Notes under the pieces: model-generated
Databases searched by the model: none
What the model was told of the DNA's origin: nothing
The model's input: the letters and a program-made list of their open reading frames with translations, nothing else
Part shown: one piece after another, positions 35,188 to 43,531 of the stretch
Position numbering within the stretch: position 1 is the stretch's first letter
Layout of the letters: each line of letters opens with the position of its first letter
Assembly: GCF_000519085.1 (NCBI RefSeq)
Contig: NZ_KI912577.1
Coordinates: forward strand, 3,528,035-3,592,034
Length of the DNA stretch: 64,000 nucleotides
DNA from: Methylobacterium sp. 10
Lineage (GTDB): Bacteria > Pseudomonadota > Alphaproteobacteria > Rhizobiales > Beijerinckiaceae
Reading direction: 5' to 3'
Program-made: the position numbers and the translations under genes

Positions 35188-36501
35188 TCAGAGTCGCTCG
35201 TAGAGTTCCTTGAGGCGCCCGCGATAGATCTCGGGGCTGTACTTCGCCGCCTGGACCTTGCCCATCTCGGAGAGGCGCCCGCGCAGGTCCGCATCCGAAT
35301 CCACCGCGCGGATCGCGTCGGCGATGTCGCGGGTGTCGTAGGGGTTGATCAGCAGGGCCGCGTCGCCCGCCACTTCCGGCGTCGAGCCCTCCTTGGAGGT
35401 GATGACCGGGGTGCCGAGCAGCATGGCCTCCAGCACGGGAAGGCCGAAGCCCTCGTAGAGGGAGGGGAACACGACGCCCTTGGCACCGCGGATGAGGCTG
35501 ACGAGGAGCGAGAACGGCGCGTAATCGAACCGCCGGATGCGGTCGCGCTGGTAGGTCATGTTGTCGATCTGCTCGAGATACGAGTTCGTCGTCGGATTGA
35601 TGAACTTGAACTCGACATCCGATTTCCAAGCCGCACCGCCGACGATGACGAGGGGCGCCGAGACCTGGCTCGCGAGATAGGCCTCGACGAGGCGGCCGAC
35701 GTTCTTTTTCGGCTCGATGGCACCGAAGAACAGGAAATAGCCCTTGTAGGGAAGGCCGAAGGCGCCCTCGATCTCGCGGCGGACCACGTCGTCGGGCTTC
35801 TCGGAGAACTTCTTGGGGATTTCCACCGACTGGTAGGTGTTGGTGATGCGGTGCTCGGGGCAGCCGAGCAGGTTGATGATGTCACGGCGCGAGGTCTCGG
35901 ACACGGTGACGATGTGATCGGCATCCTTCACGATGCGCCGCATCAGGCGCAGGTAGCGCCGCTTGATGTCGCCGGTGGTGAAGGGCAGGCGCAGGGGAAC
36001 GAGGTCGTGCAGGGTGTAGATGTTCTTGGCGCCCGGGATCCGGATCGGCAGAGGATAGGTCCAGTGCATGATGTCGGGCGTGCGCAGGCCGCTGACGCGC
36101 AGGGTCCGGTTGTAGGTCTTGAAATAGGCGAGCGCGACGTCGAACAGGTTCACGCTGTTCCAGATCTGGTCGAAATACGGCATCCGCGATTCGAACGTCT
36201 TGCTGATGACGGTGCCGGTGATCGGCACCTTCACCGCACGCCGCCCGAGGGGCGAGGTGAGCTGATCGCGAAGATAGCGCAGGATCACCAGCCATTGCGG
36301 CGGGACGCCCACCGCCGGATCGAAGAACGATATCTCACGCAAAAGCGGATCGATGCCCGGCGAGGCGCGGGTTCCATAGAGGACGTCGGTCCGGTAGCCG
36401 AGCTCGTGCAACTCGTAGCTCAGGTTGCGGGCGTAGGTGGCGACGCCGGTCCCCTTCTCCAGGCCGAGATTGTACCCATCCAACATCACACTTTTAGGCA
36501 T
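35188..36501 (-). CDS. GT4-family glycosyltransferase
   Basis: ATG 36501 (MPKSVMLDGYNLGLEKGTGV) gives 437 residues; the longer frame start at 36567 adds residues that look non-coding. N-terminal GT-B domain: GTGVATYARNLSYELHELGY. C-terminal donor domain: YFLFFGAIEPKKNVGRLVEA and the E-x7-E motif in PSLYEGFGLPVLEAMLLGTP. No membrane segment, so it acts at the cytoplasmic face. It probably adds a sugar to a surface polysaccharide, together with the epimerase downstream. Donor and acceptor are unknown. Confidence 0.9.
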   Translation of the reverse strand: MPKSVMLDGYNLGLEKGTGVATYARNLSYELHELGYRTDVLYGTRASPGIDPLLREISFFDPAVGVPPQWLVILRYLRDQLTSPLGRRAVKVPITGTVISKTFESRMPYFDQIWNSVNLFDVALAYFKTYNRTLRVSGLRTPDIMHWTYPLPIRIPGAKNIYTLHDLVPLRLPFTTGDIKRRYLRLMRRIVKDADHIVTVSETSRRDIINLLGCPEHRITNTYQSVEIPKKFSEKPDDVVRREIEGAFGLPYKGYFLFFGAIEPKKNVGRLVEAYLASQVSAPLVIVGGAAWKSDVEFKFINPTTNSYLEQIDNMTYQRDRIRRFDYAPFSLLVSLIRGAKGVVFPSLYEGFGLPVLEAMLLGTPVITSKEGSTPEVAGDAALLINPYDTRDIADAIRAVDSDADLRGRLSEMGKVQAAKYSPEIYRGRLKELYERL

Positions 36502-36715
36502 TCCGGACTTCCTCGGATGGTTCTGCGATGGGTCGTTGGCGACAGGAATAGAAGACTCGGACCACATGCGGTCTCACCCGCCGGTGGCTCGGCCTCGTGC
36601 CGTCCGAACCCCGTTCCTCCTCCTCGGGCGCTGACGCCTCCGGGAGGACGGAGTTCGGCTCTTCTCGATCGCCGCGTGGCCTCGACGATACGACGCGTCC
36701 CGTAGGGCCGGACGC

Positions 36716-38920
36716 CTAGAACTTCAGCGCTTTGAGCACCTTCGGCTCCACCGGCCAGGGGGTCGCCTCGAACTCGACCGCCTTCGGCAGCGGGAAGGCG
36801 TCGAACAATGCCTGGGGCGAGTAGGTCAGGGGCCGCCATGTGGCCTTGATCCAGTCGACGGCCTTGTCCCACTCGGGCTTGGCGCGCCGCTCCAGGCAGA
36901 ATGCGTTGAGGCGGGTCACACCGGCGCCGAGATAGAAATCCCGCACCCGGTGATCGACCTTCTCCTCATCGTCGTCGAGCTTGAGCTCACGGCCCTCGCC
37001 CTGGCCATAGGTGGCGAACCAGGCACTGGGAATGCCGTAGCATTCCGCGATCACGAGGCCGTGGAGCGAGGTGGAGAGGATGTGCCGGCAGGATACGATC
37101 TCCTCGACCTTGGCACGCAGGGACGACGCATCGCGTTCGGTGATCGTATTGATGATCCGGATATCGCCCTTGCGCTCGGGCGGGATGCCGTACCGCGTCA
37201 TCACGTCGAGAACGGTGGCGGCGGGATCCTGGGAAGCGAGCTCGGTCAGGTGAACGATGACGCCGATCTCATGGGTCTTTGCCACATGGTCCATGGGCCA
37301 GAACTTGGGCAGCAGGTAGACCGGATCGCCGTAGATCTCCGGCACCGCGATGCCCTGCGCCCTCAGTACGGCGCCGGTCTTGGGGCCGCGCACGGCATGG
37401 ACGTGGAACTCGGTTCCCGCCGGGCGCTGATAGGGCGCCGGATTTGGATTACCCGGACAGCGCTGGGCATCGAGACCGGTGCCCCACATGTGCACCTTGC
37501 CGTTGCTGATGGCATGGCCGATGGTTCCGACCGCGACGAGGCGCTCGGAATTGCTGTCGAAGGCCGCATGCCGCACGACGCGCCCAGAGATGGCGGCGAC
37601 CATGACGGCGCTCAGCGCGTCACCGAAATTGGCGTAGGGAAACTTCTGCGAACTGGCCGCCCAGGCCAGGGGCACCGAACCGGGCGGCAGGGTCGATTTA
37701 ATGCGCTTCAGGAGAGCGACGGAGCTCTTTTTTTTTTCTAGCTTCGCCGCAGCATCTTCGCCAGCCGGCTCGGAGACAGTCTTTTCAGCCACAGCTCTTG
37801 CAGCGGCTTTGGAAGCGCCTTGGGGAGATTCGTCAGGAAATCGGGCAGCGGCCACCTTGGCACCTCCCGGGAATTCCTTGCGGTCGAGGCGGTTCAGCTC
37901 GCCGACATCGTGGCGGAGTTTAAGGTCGGTGAGCGCCTTGTGCTCCCAGATCGTCTCGCCGGGCGCGGCGGAGATCGGGCTCAGATCGACCGGGAAGGCG
38001 TTGATCAGGGCATCGCCATCGAAGGTCTTCGGGGACCAGCTCTTGTCGATGGCCTTCATGATCGCGGGCCAGTCGCTCGGCTTGGGCCGCGGCTGGTTGT
38101 AGACGTCGATCTTCGGCAGGCCGAGGCCGGTATAGAGATCGACGATGCGCAGGTCGACGTCGCCACCGGGGGTGAGCTCCACCGATTGCAGCCCGTCCTT
38201 GCTCAGGCTCGGCGCGAAATACAGGCAGGGAATACCGTAGGATTCCGCGATCACCATGCCGTGGAGGCTCGTGGAGACGATGCGCTCGCAGGACAGGATC
38301 TCGTCGATCTTCGACTGAAGCGCGCCGACATGCAGTTCGGTGACGGTCGTGATGAGATGGATGTCATCGGCGAGTTCGGCCGGGATCCTGAAGCGCGCGA
38401 TCTCCTTGCGGGGCACCGCCTCCATCTCGCGGTTGGCGAGTTCCGACAGGTGAAGGATGACGCCGAGCTTGTAGCGCTTCTTGACGGTCGGCTTGTAGAA
38501 ACGGGGCAGCAGCCAGACCGGGTCGCCGTAGGGAACGGCGTGCGAGAGAGTCTTGGCCGAAAGAAGCGATTCCGAGACCGGGCCGCGAGTGGCGGTCACG
38601 GTGAATTGCGACTCCGCGGACGGGACGAAGGGTTTCTTTTCAGCCGCGGGCGCGGAGGGGTTGGCCCAATTCGAGCAGCCCGTGCCCCAGAACCAGACCT
38701 CGCCGTTGGCGAAGCCATGCCCGATCGTACCGACGCAGGACAGGCGAGGCGCGAACGACTTCATCGGTGCTCTGCGGATCGGCTTACCCGAGAGCAGAGC
38801 GATCATCACCGGGCTCAGAGCGTCGCCGAAGTTGAGATAGTTCATGTCCAGGGTCGAACCGGCCCAGGCCAGCGGAATCTCGCCTTTCTCACGCACGTAC
38901 CGGGTGATGGATGTCGCCAT
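36716..38920 (-). CDS. Two-domain polysaccharide pyruvyl transferase family protein
   Basis: A 734-residue protein built from two similar halves. Half 1 (about 12-325) has IPLAWAGSTLDMNYLNFGDA, VGTIGHGFANGEVWFWGTG, and RIVSTSLHGMVIAESYGIP. Half 2 (about 410-720) has VPLAWAASSQKFPYANFGDA, VGTIGHAISNGKVHMWGTG, and HILSTSLHGLVIAECYGIPS. The shared SxSLHGxxIAExYGIP segment is the hallmark of the pyruvyl transferase superfamily. The halves are joined by a charged Ala/Lys linker (residues about 340-405) that includes KLEKKKSS encoded by an A10 run. Family members add pyruvate ketals to sugars; a duplicated single chain is unusual. It lies between two glycosyltransferase genes. Confidence 0.85.
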   Translation of the reverse strand: MATSITRYVREKGEIPLAWAGSTLDMNYLNFGDALSPVMIALLSGKPIRRAPMKSFAPRLSCVGTIGHGFANGEVWFWGTGCSNWANPSAPAAEKKPFVPSAESQFTVTATRGPVSESLLSAKTLSHAVPYGDPVWLLPRFYKPTVKKRYKLGVILHLSELANREMEAVPRKEIARFRIPAELADDIHLITTVTELHVGALQSKIDEILSCERIVSTSLHGMVIAESYGIPCLYFAPSLSKDGLQSVELTPGGDVDLRIVDLYTGLGLPKIDVYNQPRPKPSDWPAIMKAIDKSWSPKTFDGDALINAFPVDLSPISAAPGETIWEHKALTDLKLRHDVGELNRLDRKEFPGGAKVAAARFPDESPQGASKAAARAVAEKTVSEPAGEDAAAKLEKKKSSVALLKRIKSTLPPGSVPLAWAASSQKFPYANFGDALSAVMVAAISGRVVRHAAFDSNSERLVAVGTIGHAISNGKVHMWGTGLDAQRCPGNPNPAPYQRPAGTEFHVHAVRGPKTGAVLRAQGIAVPEIYGDPVYLLPKFWPMDHVAKTHEIGVIVHLTELASQDPAATVLDVMTRYGIPPERKGDIRIINTITERDASSLRAKVEEIVSCRHILSTSLHGLVIAECYGIPSAWFATYGQGEGRELKLDDDEEKVDHRVRDFYLGAGVTRLNAFCLERRAKPEWDKAVDWIKATWRPLTYSPQALFDAFPLPKAVEFEATPWPVEPKVLKALKF
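37728..37737 (-). repeat. A10 homopolymer tract inside the linker of the pyruvyl transferase
   Basis: Ten consecutive T on the plus strand (A10 in the coding strand) encode part of E-K-K-K. The tract is in the linker between the two catalytic-like halves, in an otherwise GC-rich gene where Lys is normally AAG. Slippage here, in replication or transcription, would separate the two halves. Confidence 0.9.
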
Positions 38921-39319
38921 AGATCGCGTCCTTGGTTCTCGGATTTTCTAGAACAAAAACAATGATCGTATCGTGATGGTGTGTTTCAGATCCGCTAGCA
39001 TCGACACGATTGACGCTCTCGGACTCGCCCCACCGCAACCAGTAACAAGGGCTGCGCAAAAAATGCCATCGACGCTCGAGTGACTATATTTTCGGTAGTT
39101 CGACGCAATCGCCAAACTCGTCCTGCTGGCGGACACCGAGGTCATCCTGCATTTGATTGCCTGAATGCCAAGTCCGCCGCCCCTCCCAAGTCATTGGTGC
39201 GCCTGATTAAGGCTGATTCCGTGGGGTGTCCAGGGCGGGATGTCGCGGTATCGGCAAAACCGTAGGATGCCATCGGTCTCGCTCCGGACGGCGACAAGGC
39301 GGGGAGGGTACGGCCGTCA
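38921..39319. other. Intergenic region in the polysaccharide locus
   Basis: About 400 bases of lower GC without a recognisable gene. It should hold the promoter of the pyruvyl transferase gene. Short frames on both strands lack domains. Confidence 0.45.
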
Positions 39320-40642
39320 TCACGGCGTGGTCTGTGGGACGCGCGGCTTCGCTGCGCCCGACGTCGGGACAACGCGTCGGGGCGGGTCTGGGCGTTTGGC
39401 GACCCGCGTGGTCTTGGCCCCTTCGTCGACGCGATTCAAGGCCGCGATGATCTGCCGGCCGGTCTCCGTCCAGGTGGCGGGCCGATAATTCCTGTCGATC
39501 TCGCGCTCCTTTTCCCGAAGCAATTCGGGGTCGGTGGCGTAGGTCTTGATTTTGGCGGCCCATTCGCTCGGCTTATGGGCAGGAGCATAGTCGACGAAAT
39601 GCTGGCCGACCTCGGGCAGAGAGGTGGTGTTCGAGACGATGCCGAACTTGCCGAAGCTCAGGGCTTCGGCCACCGGCAGGCCCCATCCCTCGTAGCGGGA
39701 GGGAAACACGAACATCTGGCAGTTCTTGTAGAGGGTCCGCAGCGCCAGATCGTCGACCTTGGCGAGAAAGTGGAGCTTCCGCGCCAGCGGCGTCCGCCTG
39801 ACGATGGCGCGCAGCATCATGCGCTTCTTGCGCTTGCTGTGCCCGACGCAGACGAGGCTCGGAGCGGCCTGTTCGTTGCCCTTGAAGGCCAGTGACCAGG
39901 CCTTGATGGCGACGCGATGGTTCTTCCGCGGGTGCACCGACGAGACGTAGAGGATGAAGGGTTCCTTGACCTTCAGCGGCTTCGGCGGGGTGTTGTCGCC
40001 GATCTGAGACACACCGAAGGTGAGCGTCACGATCCGCCCGCAATCGAACCCCTGATAGGCGATGAGCGCGTCCGCCGTGGCGCGGGACGGCGTGAAGATC
40101 ACATCCGCGGTCTCGAGTACGAGGTCGATCCAGCGCTTGAACGTGGCATGGGCTGAGCGGAAGGTGAGCTTCGGCCGCTCGATCGGCAGCATGTCGTGGA
40201 CGAGGATCGCCTTGCGGCATGAGATGTCGGCGGATTTCAGCGCGCTGACGATGCCCGCATAGTTCGAGCGCGACCAGCTCGCCCCGAGCATGACCAGCCA
40301 CGGAGCCGACCGGGGCATGGAACGGTCGGCGGCCGCCGCCGGCTGGTTCTTGAAGATGCGGACGTAGCTCAGCTCCTCCACCGCCTTGGCGACGAGGGAG
40401 CGGCCCTGGACGGTGTTGGTCCGGCCATACGCCTCGATCAGCTCCAGCATCGGAGCGCTGATGGGTGCGAGCCGCCGCTTGAACGGCGTGATGCCGATGG
40501 GAGTGATGACGCAGTCGAGATCGTCCGCCTGGATCGCGCTGGTGATTTCGTAGACGACCCGCTGGATCCCCGTGATCGGCAGCCCTCTTTTGAAGAAGGA
40601 GACCAGATCCGTGTAGTCCATCAGAATGTTCGAAGCTGTCAT
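39320..40642 (-). CDS. GT4-family glycosyltransferase
   Basis: ATG 40642 (MTASNILMDYTDLVSFFKRG) gives 440 residues. N-terminal part: LPITGIQRVVYEITSAIQA, a lead seen in polysaccharide GT4 enzymes. C-terminal domain: FILYVSSVHPRKNHRVAIKA, then FVFPSRYEGWGLPVAEALSF with the E-x7-E donor motif, and SLPEVGQHFVDYA. The last 35 residues are a basic Pro/Arg tail. Same strand as the pyruvyl transferase and probably part of the same surface polysaccharide pathway. Acceptor unknown. Confidence 0.9.
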   Translation of the reverse strand: MTASNILMDYTDLVSFFKRGLPITGIQRVVYEITSAIQADDLDCVITPIGITPFKRRLAPISAPMLELIEAYGRTNTVQGRSLVAKAVEELSYVRIFKNQPAAAADRSMPRSAPWLVMLGASWSRSNYAGIVSALKSADISCRKAILVHDMLPIERPKLTFRSAHATFKRWIDLVLETADVIFTPSRATADALIAYQGFDCGRIVTLTFGVSQIGDNTPPKPLKVKEPFILYVSSVHPRKNHRVAIKAWSLAFKGNEQAAPSLVCVGHSKRKKRMMLRAIVRRTPLARKLHFLAKVDDLALRTLYKNCQMFVFPSRYEGWGLPVAEALSFGKFGIVSNTTSLPEVGQHFVDYAPAHKPSEWAAKIKTYATDPELLREKEREIDRNYRPATWTETGRQIIAALNRVDEGAKTTRVAKRPDPPRRVVPTSGAAKPRVPQTTP

Positions 40643-40987
40643 GGAACCTGCATTTTGGTTCCAACGATGGCCAAGCATCGCCGCATGACATGCATCCTTC
40701 TCTGACCGCCCCCTGAGTCAGCGATTCTTTCCATCGTTCGGAACGCCCCGCCCATTCAAAAACGCAGCGGCCAAGTGCGTGCACGACGCGTCGAAAATAT
40801 GACGTCACCCCACTGCCGGACGAGGCTAATGCATCGGACCAACCGCGCATAGCCGGTCAGGCGAAATCAGAGCCCCCATCGATCCCGATGGCTGGCATTA
40901 CAATGGTAGCAGTGATGCTTGAGACGGACAGGTCCACGCCCCTCATCCCACGTCTCATCCAGCGCAGCCAGGACCGGAGAAGGTCTT

Positions 40988-40999
40988 TGGCTCCCCGAG
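40988..40999 (+). repeat. Distal att-like direct repeat of the tRNA-Asn 3' end
   Basis: tggctccccgag is identical to 53045-53056, which encodes the CCA end, discriminator and acceptor strand of tRNA-Asn. The following bases caggtctgaa resemble taggactcgaa of the T arm. Confidence 0.75.
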
Positions 41000-41146
41000 C
41001 AGGTCTGAAATAACTCAATGATTTCAAATCTATGACTCCCGCACCTGCTCCCAGAGTGCCTATTGACCCATAAGGAGAATTTTCGCTGCCCCCCCCGCAC
41101 CCTGCGCGGCGCCGAATCAGGGTCGTCAGCGATTTGTCTGGACGCG

Positions 41147-41180
41147 AAAAAGCCCGGCGCGCCATGACGGCGGCCGGGCT
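41147..41180 (-). terminator. Leftward Rho-independent terminator
   Basis: Read on the minus strand, agcccggc and gccgggct form an 8-bp stem around a 14-base loop that can pair further, followed by TTTTT (plus-strand aaaaa at 41147-41151). No intact gene upstream on this strand is obvious, so it may be a leftover of a lost gene. Confidence 0.7.
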
Positions 41181-41424
41181 CGAATGACGTAGTCCGCCCG
41201 TCCCTCTCCACAGGCCATTGCGTCGGGCGTGGTACTGGTAATGGACCGTGAACCACGACTCGGGAAGGTTGGCGTCCCAAAACGAGAAAGGCCACCACCG
41301 ATCCGGCAATGGCCTCTCGTTTAGGGGTCGGCCAGGGCCGGACCATTCGGTGAAAGCGGATCAAAAGCTTTGATCCGGCGGATGAGTCCAGACCCTGGTC
41401 GGCGATTTTCGCAGCGAACCGGAA

Positions 41425-42084
41425 TTGGTCACAGCTTTGCAACAGCATTTCGAACTGATCCCTCACGTCGTCGAGCGTGAGATCGTCTAGCAGCGCGTCA
41501 AGGACGGCTACATCAACGCAACCGCTATGTGCCAAGCGGTTGGTCGCCCATGGAGCCGGTATTGGGAAGCTCGCAGCTTTAAGGAGTATACCCAGGCCTT
41601 ATCGGCCGCCCTCGGTGTACCGATAGCGGAACTAATTCAGTCACTTGTCGGGGGTGAGCCTCACCTGCAGGGCACCTGGGCTCATCCTCAGGTTGCGATT
41701 CATCATCTGGTGAACAGCGAGCGTGTTCCAGCCGGCTACTTCTCCGTTCTGGCAGAGTTGTCGATCCTGCTCATCGCTCCGTTGGAACGGCTTGGTTACC
41801 GGTTGCCCCCTGAGATGGTCCCCGACATTTCTTACGGACGGATCTACTGCAAGGAGCTTCGGGCAAAAGGTGTCGATACCGATGCTCTACCGACTTACTG
41901 GCACAGCTACGAGGACGGGCGCCGCGTGCCGGCGAAGCTTTATCCGGAATAGCACCTGGCGGACTTCCGCCGCCATGTGCGCCAGGTCTGGATCCCGAAG
42001 TATGCCTATGACTACTTCCGCAAGCGTGATGCGGAGGCTCTCCAGTATCTTCCGAGACCGCTGGCGAAGCCGAAGGCTGCCTGA
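41425..42084 (+). pseudogene. KilA-N / P63C-type phage protein with two amber codons
   Basis: A single frame holds a decayed gene. After ELIPHVVEREIV comes TAG (41488-41490), then QRVKDGYINATAMCQAVGR and EYTQALSAALGVPIAELIQS, GGEPHLQGTWAHPQVAIH, the KilA-N DNA-binding domain. The P63C-like part follows: VPAGYFSVLAELSILLIAPL, PPEMVPDISYGRIYCKELRA, ALPTYWHSYEDGRRVPAKLY, then TAG (41950-41952) and HLADFRRHVRQVWIPKYAYD to the stop at 42082. About 40 residues usual between the two domains are missing. The true start is unclear; TTG 41425 is a guess. KilA-N with such a C-terminus resembles the prophage defence protein BstA (comparison from memory). Confidence 0.75.
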
Positions 42085-42103
42085 GGCATAGGACCCTTAA
42101 ACG

Positions 42104-42132
42104 AAAAACCCGCCGCGGCGTGAGCCGGGCGG
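42104..42132 (-). terminator. Leftward terminator of the Gly/Tyr-rich protein gene
   Basis: On the minus strand a stem of GGCGG-CCGCC with an inner GCCG/CGGC helix and a four-base loop is followed by GTTTTT. It lies 40 bases beyond the stop of the gene at 42172. Nearly the same 31-base sequence recurs at 43262-43293. Confidence 0.8.
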
Positions 42133-42171
42133 ATGAAGGATGCTAGGATCTGGCGGGGCGAATGCCGCGGC

Positions 42172-42483
42172 TCAGTACCCGTAGCGATAGGCGCGACGAT
42201 AATGCTGATCCTGTCGGCGCAGGTGGGCATCGTAGCGGCGCTCATGGAGCATCTGACGCCGAACGTGTTGCCGGTAGCGGTGCTCGGGCGAGTGGCCGTA
42301 GCCATAGCCGCCGCCGTAGCCCCCTCCATAGCCATAGCCACCGCCGTAGTACTGCACGGCCTCGATCGTTTCATGCGAGGCGTGACTGGCCCCAGCGATA
42401 GGCATAGGCGCCGCTTCGGCAATTGAGGCTAAGCCGACACAGGCCGCGATCGTCAAAAGGATCTTGCTTGAACGTATGCGCAC
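42172..42483 (-). CDS. Secreted Gly/Tyr- and Arg/His-rich small protein
   Basis: GTG 42483 is preferred: GGGAGG lies five bases upstream. The 103-residue product has a signal peptide (SKILLTIAACVGLASIAEAA), a low-complexity block (YYGGGYGYGGGYGGGYGYG), and a tail rich in Arg, His and Tyr (RQHVRRQMLHERRYDAHLRR). Gly-Tyr repeats suggest a flexible, perhaps adhesive or metal-binding, surface protein (inference). Similar small proteins are common in soil and leaf alphaproteobacteria. No enzyme motif. Confidence 0.72.
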   Translation of the reverse strand: MRIRSSKILLTIAACVGLASIAEAAPMPIAGASHASHETIEAVQYYGGGYGYGGGYGGGYGYGHSPEHRYRQHVRRQMLHERRYDAHLRRQDQHYRRAYRYGY

Positions 42484-42662
42484 GATTGCCTCCCTGAAGT
42501 TCCAACGGCGCAGTGATGGGCTCCACAGAATGAACGGGGGATTGCTGAGGCTGCCGCGCTCAACCACGTTCTCGTGAGACGGAAAACGGAGAAATCCCGC
42601 CCAGCCTAAGCCGGGCAGGTCATGGCCGCTCACGCAGAGTGTTGGCACCCAAGCGAAAGCCA

Positions 42663-43217
42663 TCATTTGGGCTTGTCGCCAGGCCCCCACCCCTTCGCTT
42701 TGATGACCTGCACGATCTTCGTCTGCATCTCGGGCATCAGGCCCTGCATCCACTGTGTCGTGCCGGTCATCTGGGCCTGAACGAGTTGAGGTTGTGCAGC
42801 GGCCAGACGTCGGCCCGCCGGAGAAGCATAGAACGTTCCTACCGCTTGCAGATCCTCTTTGCTCAGGACACCGGCGAAGCTGCGGGCCTGGATGTCAAGG
42901 AGTTCGTCGTAATGAGCCGTCATCATTGGCAGTACGGCTTCTTGGACGATGACCTGCGCCCGGCCTGCCTCCTTGATTCCCATCTGTTGCATCATACCAG
43001 CCATGGGGGCGGCCATTGAGGACAACGTAGTCTCGCGATCCCCCTGCATCTGCGCCACAACCTCACGCGCCACCTTCAGCGTCGCCGGATCTTGTACTGC
43101 CGTTGCAGTAGGCTTTACCGTTGGCGCTGCGGCTTGGGCAAACGCTTCCGATGCGAGGGGAATACACAGGGAAAGGCCTGCAATGAGGGGGGCTAAGCGG
43201 CCGATACGATTCAGCAA
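42663..43217 (-). CDS. DUF2059 domain secreted protein
   Basis: TTG 43217 is preferred since GGAGG sits seven bases upstream; an ATG at 43256 would add residues before the signal. Signal peptide: RIGRLAPLIAGLSLCIPLAS, then EAFAQ. The mature part is helical: QDPATLKVAREVVAQMQGDR, then a DUF2059 domain (VLPMMTAHYDELLDIQARSF; LQAVGTFYASPAGRRLAAAQ; MQGLMPEMQTKIVQVIKAKG). The domain is periplasmic and of unknown role. Total about 184 residues. Placed alone on the minus strand between two terminators of the same sequence. Confidence 0.85.
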   Translation of the reverse strand: MLNRIGRLAPLIAGLSLCIPLASEAFAQAAAPTVKPTATAVQDPATLKVAREVVAQMQGDRETTLSSMAAPMAGMMQQMGIKEAGRAQVIVQEAVLPMMTAHYDELLDIQARSFAGVLSKEDLQAVGTFYASPAGRRLAAAQPQLVQAQMTGTTQWMQGLMPEMQTKIVQVIKAKGWGPGDKPK

Positions 43218-43264
43218 GAGGGTTCCTCCAGTTGTGGAACTGGAGAGGTAGGGCAATTCAAATG

Positions 43265-43294
43265 AAAAACCCGCCTCGGCATGAGCCAGGCGGG
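43265..43294 (-). terminator. Leftward terminator upstream of the DUF2059 gene
   Basis: On the minus strand cccgcct pairs with aggcggg (7 bp) plus an inner GCC/GGC helix, followed by TTTTT. It would end transcription coming from the SDR gene before the DUF2059 gene. The sequence is nearly the same as the terminator at 42104. Confidence 0.8.
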
Positions 43295-43531
43295 GCAGGA
43301 GCAGTTACACGGGGCTGTGGATAGCGGGGGCAGCTACCTCGGCGGGCGGTCGAGGAACGCCTTCAGCGTGGCTCCCAGGTTTGCGCGCATCTTCTCCCGC
43401 ACCGAGGATAACGTCGCGTCAACCCGCTCCTTAAGTTTTGGAGGTCGGTCGCGCACCCTGCTGCCGGCGAGACGGCCTGGCCCGCAGTGAAGTGCTGGCC
43501 GTTCTCGACGATGCCAGGACGCGCGGATTGG
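43295..43531 (-). other. Gene-poor gap with a possible coding remnant
   Basis: A short minus-strand frame ends with a TAG at 43334-43336 and reads RPPKLKERVDATLSSVREKM and ANLGATLKAFLDRPPR. This has gene-like helical character but no clear start or family. It may be the tail of a lost gene. No other feature seen. Confidence 0.3.

Larger units (their letters stand above)
40643..41424. other. Island left boundary region
   Basis: No intact gene recognised. It contains the copy of the tRNA-Asn end (40988-40999) that marks the island boundary and a leftward terminator hairpin (41147-41180). Open frames on the minus strand from 41535 and 41309 are antisense to the KilA-N remnant or lack domains. 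Confidence 0.5.

Noticed and set aside
35083..36705. Plus-strand frame of 540 codons across the GT4 gene
   Set aside because: Antisense to a clear glycosyltransferase.
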